In this document: positions 25,780-33,553 of the stretch, piece by piece
How positions within the stretch are numbered: the first letter of the stretch is position 1
Layout: every line of letters begins with the position of its first letter
Assembly (NCBI GenBank): GCA_964427425.1
Contig: CAYRUD010000013.1
Location: 1-64,000, forward strand
Length of the DNA stretch: 64,000 bases
Direction of reading: 5' to 3'
Source of the DNA: CAYRUD01 sp964427425
Lineage (GTDB): Bacteria; Chlamydiota; Chlamydiia; Chlamydiales; FEN-1388
The notes under the pieces: model-generated
What the model was told of the DNA's origin: nothing
The model's database searches: none
Seen by the model: the letters and a program-made list of their open reading frames with translations, nothing else
Translations under genes and position numbers: made by a program

Positions 25780-25923
25780 GTTGGATAAAAAAGAAATATG
25801 GGATGGTATTCTTTATTTAACGGGAGTCGACTTGAAAGTTGCACCTGATGCATATCTTCATTGCACCGCAGATTTCATAAAGTATCTGAGCACACAGCTA
25901 AACCAGACTCTCATAGAGTAAAA

Positions 25924-26148
25924 ATGGCCGAAATACATATTAATGATCTTATCAATGTTATTAAAACACATGAGAACTACCATAAGCAATGGGATAATGG
26001 AGTCTCACCAGAAACCGCTTTATACATTAAATTCCACAACAATCAAGCTACTGATTTAGAAACAATCGATTATACAACAAAAGATGGACACGAACTCTTT
26101 GTAGATGTTGATAAGAATGGCGTCGTTTATGGAATAGAAATAATCTAA
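25924..26148 (+). CDS. Small DUF2283-like protein
   Basis: A 74-residue protein starting three bases after the end of the split immunity gene. The second half (ALYIKFHNNQATDLETIDY, then LFVDVDKNGVVYGIEII) follows the DUF2283 pattern of DALYI..., a D-x-D-x-x-G turn, and a final GIEI. The function of DUF2283 is not known; small members occur near toxin-antitoxin and immunity genes. ATG 25924 is preferred over the longer TTG frame because of its position next to the previous stop. Confidence 0.6.
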   Translation: MAEIHINDLINVIKTHENYHKQWDNGVSPETALYIKFHNNQATDLETIDYTTKDGHELFVDVDKNGVVYGIEII

Positions 26149-26172
26149 GTCTTGAGGATTGGGCGATACATC

Positions 26173-26676
26173 ATGAAACGATTATTCAGCATTCAATTCT
26201 CAGCCCCGTTTCATCCAGGAAAAGGAGTATATATCGCAAACGACTACACGTTGGCCTACGACACTCTTAGGATTAAACCCAGCTTTAAGGACGCTTCTTC
26301 ACAATCCAAGTACGCAACATGGTGGATCTCATATGATACGCTTAGTGTTGGATTTGATTTTTACACAAGAGAGTTCATCTCATTAGATATGTACACGAAT
26401 AAAGAGCTGTGGATTGAAAATCCGACCTTAACGATTCCTAAAGAGCTCGATGGTCAAGGAAAACTTCTTTTCGCTTCTCAATCTGAACTTGATCCAGAGA
26501 AAAGATATTCATTCAAAATTGTGCCAGTCATTGAATACGCTCCAAAAGGATGCGTTGAGATCAATCTTATTCAAGAGCACAAATACAAGTATTTTAAAGT
26601 CTCGGAAAACATGTATGTCAGCCTCTATCAAGGGGCACTGTCGAGCATCCTTCTCAGCGATGTATCTTATATGTGA
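26173..26676 (+). CDS. Immunity-island protein, unknown family
   Basis: A 167-residue soluble protein from ATG 26173; a longer frame starts at TTG 26152. It is Tyr-, Phe- and Ser-rich with alternating beta-like segments (WWISYDTLSVGFDFYTREF) and no signal or membrane helix. I do not recognise it. It follows the DUF2283-like gene closely and belongs to the same plus-strand row, so an immunity role is likely but unproven. Confidence 0.55.
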   Translation: MKRLFSIQFSAPFHPGKGVYIANDYTLAYDTLRIKPSFKDASSQSKYATWWISYDTLSVGFDFYTREFISLDMYTNKELWIENPTLTIPKELDGQGKLLFASQSELDPEKRYSFKIVPVIEYAPKGCVEINLIQEHKYKYFKVSENMYVSLYQGALSSILLSDVSYM

Positions 26677-26794
26677 AAACTTAAGCTTGCTTTCTTGAAG
26701 GGTAGCAAAAAACTCTCAAAGATTACGCCTCTAAATAAGTAAGGCGTTCACAGTGAAAGCAATCAATTTTTTAAAGGTTTTATAGAGTGTGGGT

Positions 26795-27064
26795 ATGAAC
26801 CAAGATGGATTTCAATTGGAGCTATGCAGTGATTTAGCTTTTGAAGAAATGGTGGCTGATATTTCATATACTCAACAAAGAATTGCCACTATTAATCAAG
26901 ACAAGGGAGTCGACGATATGGTAATTCAATTCTATTTTCCACCTAAAGCCGTCTCACGGACTTTTCCACTGAATGACCTCATAAGCATTCTTGAGTTAGC
27001 GAAAAAAACGTTAATAGAATGCAGAAGCCAAGGCAACAGAGCACTCCAGGATAAAGATGAGTAA
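26795..27064 (+). CDS. Paralogue of the orphan-toxin immunity protein
   Basis: An 89-residue protein whose first 50 residues match the immunity protein at 21380-21610 closely (CSDLAFEEMVADISYTQQ, TINQDKGVDDM) and whose tail is longer and more divergent. It shows that this immunity family has been duplicated across the island. ATG 26795 is chosen; a GTG at 26789 is in frame. It is the last gene of the island; 27065-27311 contains no gene and is AT-rich before the next start. Confidence 0.7.
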   Translation: MNQDGFQLELCSDLAFEEMVADISYTQQRIATINQDKGVDDMVIQFYFPPKAVSRTFPLNDLISILELAKKTLIECRSQGNRALQDKDE

Positions 27065-27311
27065 AAAATGGAATCTCTAGGGAGGTTAAATAAATGCGCC
27101 TACCCATTGTTAAACCAAACCAGCGATGCAAGTGCATAGATATCTGTGAATGCTTGGTCCACTTTCGATACTGTCTTTCTTATCTTTCCCCTCTCATTCA
27201 CACACCTCTCCTTAATCTAACTCAAATTAACTAGAATAAAATCATATACAATTGTAATTAAGTTTTTATCTTAAGATAATTATAAGCATTAAAACAATAA
27301 GCGAGAACTTC

Positions 27312-28547
27312 ATGTTGGTTAATAACTCTAATATTAAAACTTCTCTTACTGCAGTGCTTAACCAAAATAGAGAAATCCTTGGAGATGACTATGATAATCT
27401 AGGCAAAACTGTTGGTTGGCTTGGAACTAAAGCATATCTTTCATATGAACGGTTACAAGGTTGGAAAATCGTTCAGCTGAACGTGATTCAGCAGCTTTTT
27501 CGATTTCTCTTCGGAGTGTACTCTTCAACACATCTCGAGGTTGTCGCAAGAAAACTTCACCGGCTTCAGATCGCTGGAAAAGAGCCCGTAGCTCCGACGG
27601 TCTCACATATCATTTCAAATCTTTGGCAAAGAGCCTACCCCACAAAGCCGCTGCCTCACAGTTCTGTTGCTTTCGGCAATGTGAATACGCTTAACGACGC
27701 CCAAGTCATCTGCTTTGCCGATGTTCATGGCAAGACAGCCGTACGAAAAAATATGGCAAACTACATTAATCGCCTTTACCGGTCTGGCGACATTATTCTG
27801 ATCGAAGGATTAGAAGTTGGCGCAACAGGACTTGTAGAATCATTTGGAATGACTCGGGATATCCAAGCGGGCATCATAGCTGAAGGCTGGGAGCCTAAAG
27901 GATTTGAGGAATTTCTCTCCCCCATATTTCAACAGCATAAAAAGAAACGAGATGACCTCTTAAGATATGTTCAAAATTTGATAGATGCTGTTCCTAACGA
28001 ATTTCCAGATCTCGAGCAGGATGTAATCACCTTTATCAACACAATTCGTGGATACGACGATACGCTGAAAGAACTCACCGAATACTTTATCAAGAGCAAA
28101 GATGAACAAACGGAATTTATTGAGAAATTTCATAAAATTATAAACGTCGAGACTTTGTCCGAAACAATATTAACCACGCCTGAGAAGACAGCCATACTTA
28201 AGTATATCATATATAAGATCATGAGCCGTCTGGAAAGACTATCTGAGAAAGCCCTTTATCACAATCTCCCAGAGGAGAGCAATCAACATGCTTTCAATGG
28301 ATTTGATGAGAGAAATCACTCTCTATGTGAGCAAATAAGGAAATATGTATCAGAGGGAAGACGAGTGTTTGTGATCGCCGGTATGGCCCACCTTATGGAA
28401 TTTCACAATCATCCCATTGCTGAGGTTGGAAATACGCTAGATCAATATCCTCATGCAATTATCGCCCTTCATGATTTCATCGAACATAACAACTTCATAA
28501 AGAACAAACTCGCACTTAAAAGCATTCCCCTCGAAAGACTTATATAG
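27312..28547 (+). CDS. TraB/ChaN-like protein
   Basis: A 411-residue soluble protein. Two blocks resemble the TraB/ChaN/Tiki superfamily: an N-terminal FADVHGK followed by IILIEGLEVG, and a C-terminal NHSLCEQIRKYV then RRVFVIAGMAHL. These are the GxH- and GxxH-type metal or substrate-site motifs of that fold. The central 120 residues are charged and helical. Members include haem-binding ChaN and protease-like TraB proteins, so the activity cannot be assigned. It is monocistronic and ends at a strong terminator shared with the convergent accC. Confidence 0.6.
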   Translation: MLVNNSNIKTSLTAVLNQNREILGDDYDNLGKTVGWLGTKAYLSYERLQGWKIVQLNVIQQLFRFLFGVYSSTHLEVVARKLHRLQIAGKEPVAPTVSHIISNLWQRAYPTKPLPHSSVAFGNVNTLNDAQVICFADVHGKTAVRKNMANYINRLYRSGDIILIEGLEVGATGLVESFGMTRDIQAGIIAEGWEPKGFEEFLSPIFQQHKKKRDDLLRYVQNLIDAVPNEFPDLEQDVITFINTIRGYDDTLKELTEYFIKSKDEQTEFIEKFHKIINVETLSETILTTPEKTAILKYIIYKIMSRLERLSEKALYHNLPEESNQHAFNGFDERNHSLCEQIRKYVSEGRRVFVIAGMAHLMEFHNHPIAEVGNTLDQYPHAIIALHDFIEHNNFIKNKLALKSIPLERLI

Positions 28548-28558
28548 ATAAAATAATA

Positions 28559-28586
28559 AAAGCCGCACTGTTAGGGTGCGGCTTTT
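28559..28586. terminator. Bidirectional intrinsic terminator
   Basis: AAAGCCGCAC / GTGCGGCTTT forms a 10-bp perfect stem with a 7-base loop, followed by seven T residues on the plus strand and by TTTTATTATTTT on the minus strand. It separates the TraB-like gene from accC. Confidence 0.9.
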
Positions 28587-28615
28587 TTTATTCCATGAAA
28601 TTTGAGTCTCTTTAT

Positions 28616-29989
28616 CTACTTAGCCTCGTCATCGCCGCCGAAGGTGTGGCCTTCCGCGATCAACTGATCGATGTATGCCAAATCATAGACGCCAGATTGG
28701 AAAACTGGCTGTGAGAGCATATCGAGGTGGAATGGAATCGTCGTCTTCACGCCGCCGATATGAAACTCTTTGAGAGCACGGACCGCTCTCTTCATCGCCT
28801 CTTTTCTGTCCTTTCCTTTGACAATCAGTTTTGCGATCATAGAGTCATAATTTGGCGGAATATTGTAGCCAGAGTAGCATGCGCTGTCGATACGGACATG
28901 AGGTCCGCCTGGTGGCACGTAATATTCAAGACGACCAGGTGACGGAGCGAAGTTCTTCGCTGGGTTCTCAGCGTTAATTCGAAACTGCATCACATGTCCT
29001 GAGAAATTGATATCGGACTGCTTTACTTGCAGCTTTTGCCCCATAGCAATCTTAATCTGCTCTGCAACGATATCTATACCTGTCAGCTCTTCGGAAATGG
29101 TGTGCTCGACTTGGACGCGAGTATTCACTTCCATAAAGTAGAAGTTCATGTCCTTATCTAGAAGAAACTCTACAGTTCCCACAGAGTGATACTTGGCTTC
29201 TTTCGCAATTCTGATCGCAGCTTGTCCCATAGCTACGCGAAGCTCAGGAGGAAGAATTGGGCTTGGACACTCTTCAATAAGCTTTTGGCGGCGTCGCTGA
29301 ATAGTACAATCGCGCTCTCCTAAATGAACGCAATTGCCAAACTTATCAGCCATGATCTGAATCTCAATATGTCGAGGATTCATAATCATCTTTTCTAAGT
29401 AGACATCTGGATTGCTAAAGCTTGCTTGAGCTTCAGTTCGTGCCGCTAAAAAGAGTTTATGAAACTCTTCTTCATTATAGGCAATACGGATCCCCTTACC
29501 GCCACCTCCGGCTACCGCCTTGATGAATATTGGGAAACCAAGCTCACGAGCAATTTCAATCGCTTCATCAATGTGAGAGACAACGCCTGCTGATCCTGGA
29601 ATAACGGGGCAGCCGGCTTTTTTAGCTGTCTCTTTAGCTTTTGCCTTATCTCCCAAAAGCTGAATAGCTTCAGGAGATGGACCAATAAAGTTTAAGCCAC
29701 AGCTTTCACATATCGAAGCGAAATTAGAATTTTCACTTAAGAATCCATAACCAGGGTGGACCGCGTCCGCTCCAGTAATCTCGCAAGCTGAAAGAATATT
29801 GGGAACTCTTAAGTATGAACGTTGAGACGGAGCCTCGCCAATACAGACAGCTTCATCTGCATGAAGAACATGAAGCGCTTCACTATCGGCCTGGGAATAA
29901 ACTGCGACCGTTTCTAAACCTAAATCGTGGCATGCTCGAATGATTCGAACGGCGATTTCACCACGATTTGCTATTAACACTTTTCGCAT
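28616..29989 (-). CDS. accC: Biotin carboxylase subunit of acetyl-CoA carboxylase
   Basis: AccC carboxylates biotin on AccB with ATP and bicarbonate, the first half-reaction of fatty-acid synthesis. The 457 residues show the full ATP-grasp enzyme: KVLIANRGEIAVRIIRACH at the N-terminus, the Gly-rich AVAGGGGKGIR loop, ERDCTIQRRRQKLIEE, and FMEVNTRVQVEHT with catalytic residues. The gene follows accB by 38 bp, the usual order, and in Chlamydiota the pair is linked to efp and rpe as here. Confidence 0.97.
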   Translation of the reverse strand: MRKVLIANRGEIAVRIIRACHDLGLETVAVYSQADSEALHVLHADEAVCIGEAPSQRSYLRVPNILSACEITGADAVHPGYGFLSENSNFASICESCGLNFIGPSPEAIQLLGDKAKAKETAKKAGCPVIPGSAGVVSHIDEAIEIARELGFPIFIKAVAGGGGKGIRIAYNEEEFHKLFLAARTEAQASFSNPDVYLEKMIMNPRHIEIQIMADKFGNCVHLGERDCTIQRRRQKLIEECPSPILPPELRVAMGQAAIRIAKEAKYHSVGTVEFLLDKDMNFYFMEVNTRVQVEHTISEELTGIDIVAEQIKIAMGQKLQVKQSDINFSGHVMQFRINAENPAKNFAPSPGRLEYYVPPGGPHVRIDSACYSGYNIPPNYDSMIAKLIVKGKDRKEAMKRAVRALKEFHIGGVKTTIPFHLDMLSQPVFQSGVYDLAYIDQLIAEGHTFGGDDEAK

Positions 29990-30027
29990 GGGAGATACTC
30001 TCTCGTAGTAATGCTTAAGCTATGAGT

Positions 30028-30540
30028 TTATTGCGGAAGAATGCGGAGGAGCTTTGTACCAAACTCAACTGGTTGTCCATTATCAACGAGAATCTCTTGG
30101 ACAACCCCGCTTACACCAGCTTTAACCTCATTCATAACTTTCATAGCTTCGATAATGCACACTACGGTATTCTTCTCAATCTTATCTCCAACTTTCACGA
30201 ATACTGGATCGTTTGGAGATGGAGCATGGTAGATTGAACCGACCATAGGTGAAGTTACATAGACAGAGACTCCATCATCTCGCTCAAGAGCTACATCTTC
30301 ACGAAGAGTCTCACGTGCTGCAGCCTGATGATCAGCGCGGACTGGCCCTAAAGACTTGTGTTTCTCAAAATCAACCTTTAACGGATTTTCTTCTCGGAAG
30401 AGATCATGAATTTGGCTAACAGCTGGAGCTTTATCTTCTCTTTCTATCTCAACTTCAACACCTTCTCTTTTGATAGAAAGACGCTTGACGCCATAGCGCC
30501 CCATCGCAACCATGAGTTGATTTATTTGTTTTACTTCCAT
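30028..30540 (-). CDS. accB: Biotin carboxyl carrier protein of acetyl-CoA carboxylase
   Basis: A 170-residue BCCP. The C-terminal biotinyl domain carries the EAMKVMNEV site with biotin-accepting Lys134; the Ala/Pro-rich linker is short and charged. The N-terminal helix KQINQLMVAMGRYGVKRLSI is typical. It works with AccC, and with the carboxyltransferase encoded elsewhere. Located 23 bp after efp in the same operon. Confidence 0.95.
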   Translation of the reverse strand: MEVKQINQLMVAMGRYGVKRLSIKREGVEVEIEREDKAPAVSQIHDLFREENPLKVDFEKHKSLGPVRADHQAAARETLREDVALERDDGVSVYVTSPMVGSIYHAPSPNDPVFVKVGDKIEKNTVVCIIEAMKVMNEVKAGVSGVVQEILVDNGQPVEFGTKLLRILPQ

Positions 30541-30563
30541 TGCAGTACGTGAAGCCTCTTAGG

Positions 30564-31124
30564 TTAGACTCTCTGGATATATTCTTCAGATTTTGGGTCA
30601 ACTTTAACTATATCGCCGACGTCGATAAAAGGTGGAACTTCGATCTTTGCGCCAGTCTCTAAAGTCGCGACGCGAGCGCCTCTTTCAAATCGTCCTGAAT
30701 CATCATCTGTTTCGATCGAAGAGACCATAAGCTCTAAAAACTGTGGCAGATCTATCGAGAATGTTGACGTACCATAGCACAAAGCTTTAACTTCTATCCC
30801 TTCTTTGAGATAGTTCATCTTAGACCCAATAATTTCCTCGGGGACATTCATAAGCTCAAGAGTAGATGTATCAAGGAAAACAAAATGATCTCCCTCAACA
30901 TAGAGAAATTCGAGCTTGTGTTCTCCTAGTGAAACCTCATCAACCTCTTGAGTCGGCTTAAAATTCTTCTCGAGCAACTCTTCGGAGTGAAGATCTCTCA
31001 GCTTTACCTTCACAAACGGATTTGCCTTCGAAGCAGAAGAGACTTTAACAGCATGTTCAACCCGATAAATATTCTTCTCTATCGAAATAGTCATCCCTGG
31101 AGAGAGCTGACTCGCAGTAACCAT
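30564..31124 (-). CDS. efp: Elongation factor P (chlamydial first copy)
   Basis: EF-P helps ribosomes through proline-rich stretches. The 186 residues from ATG 31124 (VTASQLSPGM) match the chlamydial efp1 pattern, ending PPFIDVGDIVKVD and EYIQRV. The loop that normally reads PGKGQA with the modified residue is VSSASKANPF here, longer by about three residues and retaining a Lys. This divergence resembles other chlamydial EF-P1 proteins. The longer frame from 31181 is not used because the N-terminus from 31124 agrees with the family. Upstream 31182-31312 is intergenic. Confidence 0.92.
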   Translation of the reverse strand: MVTASQLSPGMTISIEKNIYRVEHAVKVSSASKANPFVKVKLRDLHSEELLEKNFKPTQEVDEVSLGEHKLEFLYVEGDHFVFLDTSTLELMNVPEEIIGSKMNYLKEGIEVKALCYGTSTFSIDLPQFLELMVSSIETDDDSGRFERGARVATLETGAKIEVPPFIDVGDIVKVDPKSEEYIQRV

Positions 31125-31312
31125 ACAACAAGCCCTATATGTGCAAGTTCTAAAAAATGAGACGAAGCCTGAAAAACACAATGAGACCGTCTTACGTTCT
31201 TATTGTGTAAGCTTCATCATCAATAAGCATGCACTGTATCAAATTTTCGAAACAGCGCAATTTCAAATTATGATAACAATGGTGAAATGAGTTGTCTACA
31301 GTGTTTATTTCA

Positions 31313-32116
31313 CTACAGATGATTCTTTGCACCTTGTTTCTTTTGCTTCTGCAATTGCTCAAGCTCACTCATTCTCTCACGCGCTCCGATGACAATTTTC
31401 GAACGCATATTTGAGATAGTGCTCTTCATATCTTCTTGCTTGAAGAGATAAGACCCTGAGACAAAAGCAGTCGCCCCAGCTTTTGCGCAGCGATATGCAT
31501 TCAGCTCATCTATTCCACCATCGACCTGAATTTCAATACCTTCAGGTTTTTCATTCCCTGAAAGCTCCATAAAGCGACCGACATATTGAGCAGTTTCCTC
31601 GATGCGCTCTAACGAATCCTCAAGGAATGCCTGTCCCCCGAAGCCTGGTTGAACTGTCATAATAAGAATCTGATCGATATGAGAAATAAAAGGAATAATC
31701 ATAGAAACTGGCGAGTCTGGAGACAAAGCTAAGCCGACCTTTCGCCCACATCTTTTGATATATGCTATCGTATCTTCGATATCTTCAGTTGCCTCAACAT
31801 GAAAGCTAATAAGATCCGCCCCCGCTTCTATAAAGCGCTCGATATAATCGAATGGATTATACATCATCAAATGGACGTCTAAGAAAAGATTGGTCGTTCT
31901 ATTAATAGCAGCTACAATCGATGGCCCCATACTCAAGTTTGGAACAAAAAGGCCGTCCATAATATCAATATGGAGCCTGTCCGCGCCAGCAGATTCTGCT
32001 TTCTTTACCTCATCAGCTAGATGGGCAAAATCACAGGCGAGAATTGAAGGAGCGATTGTCAGTTTTTTCTCTACGCTTTTACTATGGGAATGTTCTTGTT
32101 CGTTCACAACTCTCAT
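31313..32116 (-). CDS. rpe: Ribulose-phosphate 3-epimerase
   Basis: Rpe interconverts ribulose 5-phosphate and xylulose 5-phosphate in the pentose phosphate pathway. The TIM-barrel motifs are all present: APSILACDF, HIDIMDGLFVPN with the metal-binding residues, DVHLMM, MTVQPGFGGQ and VDGGI. The C-terminus is longer than usual and rich in Gln and Lys. The start is uncertain: ATG 32116 follows a purine-rich AAAAAAGAG, a GTG at 32107 is possible, and the open frame extends to 32170 into truB. It is the last gene of the truB-rpe end of the cluster. Confidence 0.93.
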   Translation of the reverse strand: MRVVNEQEHSHSKSVEKKLTIAPSILACDFAHLADEVKKAESAGADRLHIDIMDGLFVPNLSMGPSIVAAINRTTNLFLDVHLMMYNPFDYIERFIEAGADLISFHVEATEDIEDTIAYIKRCGRKVGLALSPDSPVSMIIPFISHIDQILIMTVQPGFGGQAFLEDSLERIEETAQYVGRFMELSGNEKPEGIEIQVDGGIDELNAYRCAKAGATAFVSGSYLFKQEDMKSTISNMRSKIVIGARERMSELEQLQKQKKQGAKNHL

Positions 32117-32132
32117 CTCTTTTTTCAGAAAA

Positions 32133-32885
32133 TTAAAAAGTAGAAAACAGAGTATGACCTGTTTCGGCATTGTTTTCTAGAACAGGAAAGAGAAGCCGAT
32201 TCTGAATCTCAGTGATCGACAACTCCTCTCTTAATTCATTTAAGGTCATCGCTTGGTTTACATGGAAATTCCCAGAGCGCACCCTGCGCAGCGAGGAAAC
32301 ATGACCCAAAGATCCGAGCATTTGGCCGATATCGTTTCCTATCGAGCGAATGTATGTTCCTTTTGAACATGCGACATAAATTCTTAGATATGGATATGAA
32401 TACTCGATCAAATCAGTCTTGAGTGTCACCTCAACAGGCTCTCTTTCTACAGTAACCCCTTGACGCGCTAATTCGTAGAGTCTTTTTCCCTTTATCTTCT
32501 TCGCAGAAAACATGGGAGGAGTCTGTAAACAGCGCCCTTGAAAATGACTTAAGACATCATTGATCTCTTCAATCGTAGGAACCTTTTCCGCTCGATTCGT
32601 CTCATTCCCCTCGGAGTCAAAACTATCTGTTGCAACGCCTAGGGTAATTGTGGCTTCATACTCTTTATCACCTTTCATGAAGAGATCTTGCTGGCTCGTC
32701 CACTTTTTCCCAATCAACAGAATCAAAAGTCCTGTTGCAAAAGGATCTAGCGTTCCAGCATGTCCAATTTTTTCTACACCGAGCCTTTTACGAGCCGCAT
32801 GTACACAAAAAAAGGAAGAAACCCCGCGAGGCTTATCGATAAGAAGAACTCCATGAGCCTGCCCGCGAGTCGTATCAATATTCAT
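32133..32885 (-). CDS. truB: tRNA pseudouridine-55 synthase
   Basis: TruB makes pseudouridine 55 in the T-loop of tRNAs. The 250-residue protein has GVLLIDKPRGVSSF, catalytic Asp47 in HAGTLDPFATG, and the GTYIRSIGNDIG motif. The C-terminal PUA domain appears absent or very short, as is common in short bacterial TruB. It follows rbfA by 51 bp, the standard order. An unusually long insertion is not seen. Confidence 0.95.
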   Translation of the reverse strand: MNIDTTRGQAHGVLLIDKPRGVSSFFCVHAARKRLGVEKIGHAGTLDPFATGLLILLIGKKWTSQQDLFMKGDKEYEATITLGVATDSFDSEGNETNRAEKVPTIEEINDVLSHFQGRCLQTPPMFSAKKIKGKRLYELARQGVTVEREPVEVTLKTDLIEYSYPYLRIYVACSKGTYIRSIGNDIGQMLGSLGHVSSLRRVRSGNFHVNQAMTLNELREELSITEIQNRLLFPVLENNAETGHTLFSTF

Positions 32886-32936
32886 TCAAATCCTATTTTT
32901 TAATCTCTTCAATCAAGGCGCTATCTATTGAATCTC

Positions 32937-33335
32937 TTATTCGTTCTCATCAGAATTCTCGATTTCTTGAGCAACAGCCGCATCATCTTTTGAGACAACT
33001 TTATCCAAAATCTCTTGGATGCGAAGTTGCTTTTCAAGGCCTTCATCGACTAAGAAGTGTAATTTAGGAAACGTTCTCATGACGACTTTTCTAGATGCGG
33101 TAAACGCAATCTGACGCGCGTTATCATTTAAGACACCACACGCTTTCTTTTTCTTAATTTCGTCTCCGATCACGCTAATATACACTTTTGCATAGCTCAG
33201 ATCATCGGTGATCTCCACATGAGTTATCGAGACAAAATCAGGAAGACCTACAATATGCTGAATATCTTTTGTGATAACTTCTGAAAGCACTTCTTGCAAA
33301 AGTGAATTTAATCTTGGAACTCTACGTCCAGCCAT
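32937..33335 (-). CDS. rbfA: Ribosome-binding factor A
   Basis: RbfA helps 30S maturation, acting on 16S rRNA 5' end. The 132-residue protein has the KH-type fold signature: RVPRLNSLLQEVLSEVI, the VSITHVEITDDLSYAKVYIS strand pair, and LHFLVDEGLEKQLRI. The acidic tail (VAQEIENSDENE) is an extension. It lies 218 bp after infB with an intrinsic terminator between, so it may have its own promoter. Confidence 0.93.
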   Translation of the reverse strand: MAGRRVPRLNSLLQEVLSEVITKDIQHIVGLPDFVSITHVEITDDLSYAKVYISVIGDEIKKKKACGVLNDNARQIAFTASRKVVMRTFPKLHFLVDEGLEKQLRIQEILDKVVSKDDAAVAQEIENSDENE

Positions 33336-33390
33336 AAGCTTTATACCTCTTTAAAATGTCCTCATTATTATGAAGGAGAGCAGCATAAAA

Positions 33391-33425
33391 AAAGAGCACT
33401 CTCTTTGTTTAAGAGAGTACTCTTT
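33391..33425 (-). terminator. Intrinsic terminator between infB and rbfA
   Basis: On the minus strand AAAGAGTACTCTCTT pairs with AAGAGAGTGCTCTTT (one mismatch) with a 5-base loop and a run of seven T residues. It would end infB transcripts before rbfA. Confidence 0.85.
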
Positions 33426-33553
33426 CATGCATTCTATTCACAACTAGATAGAAACGCTCACATTACATCTTGAGAAAGACTTCTCTCGTTTATTATCCTC
33501 ATCAGACAGTCTCTTCGTTCACATTAAAGAGACATGCCTGACTACAGGATAGC

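Larger units (their letters stand above)
24395..25921 (+). pseudogene. Immunity gene split by a TnpB element
   Basis: The N-terminal part (24395-about 24545) reads from ATG to SREEIANWANERMQDEDLG and LVYLPEHSD; the C-terminal part (25784-25921) reads DKKEIWDGILYLTGVDL, then YLHCTADFIKYLS and a stop. Together they match the order of features in the remnant at 24101-24304 and in a familiar immunity-type family (REE.. WA.. / W...LxGxDL / YLH). The TnpB element lies between them. The exact junction cannot be fixed, but GAT-AAA-AAA resumes in a plausible frame. The N-terminal ORF could equally start at 24341. Confidence 0.65.
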
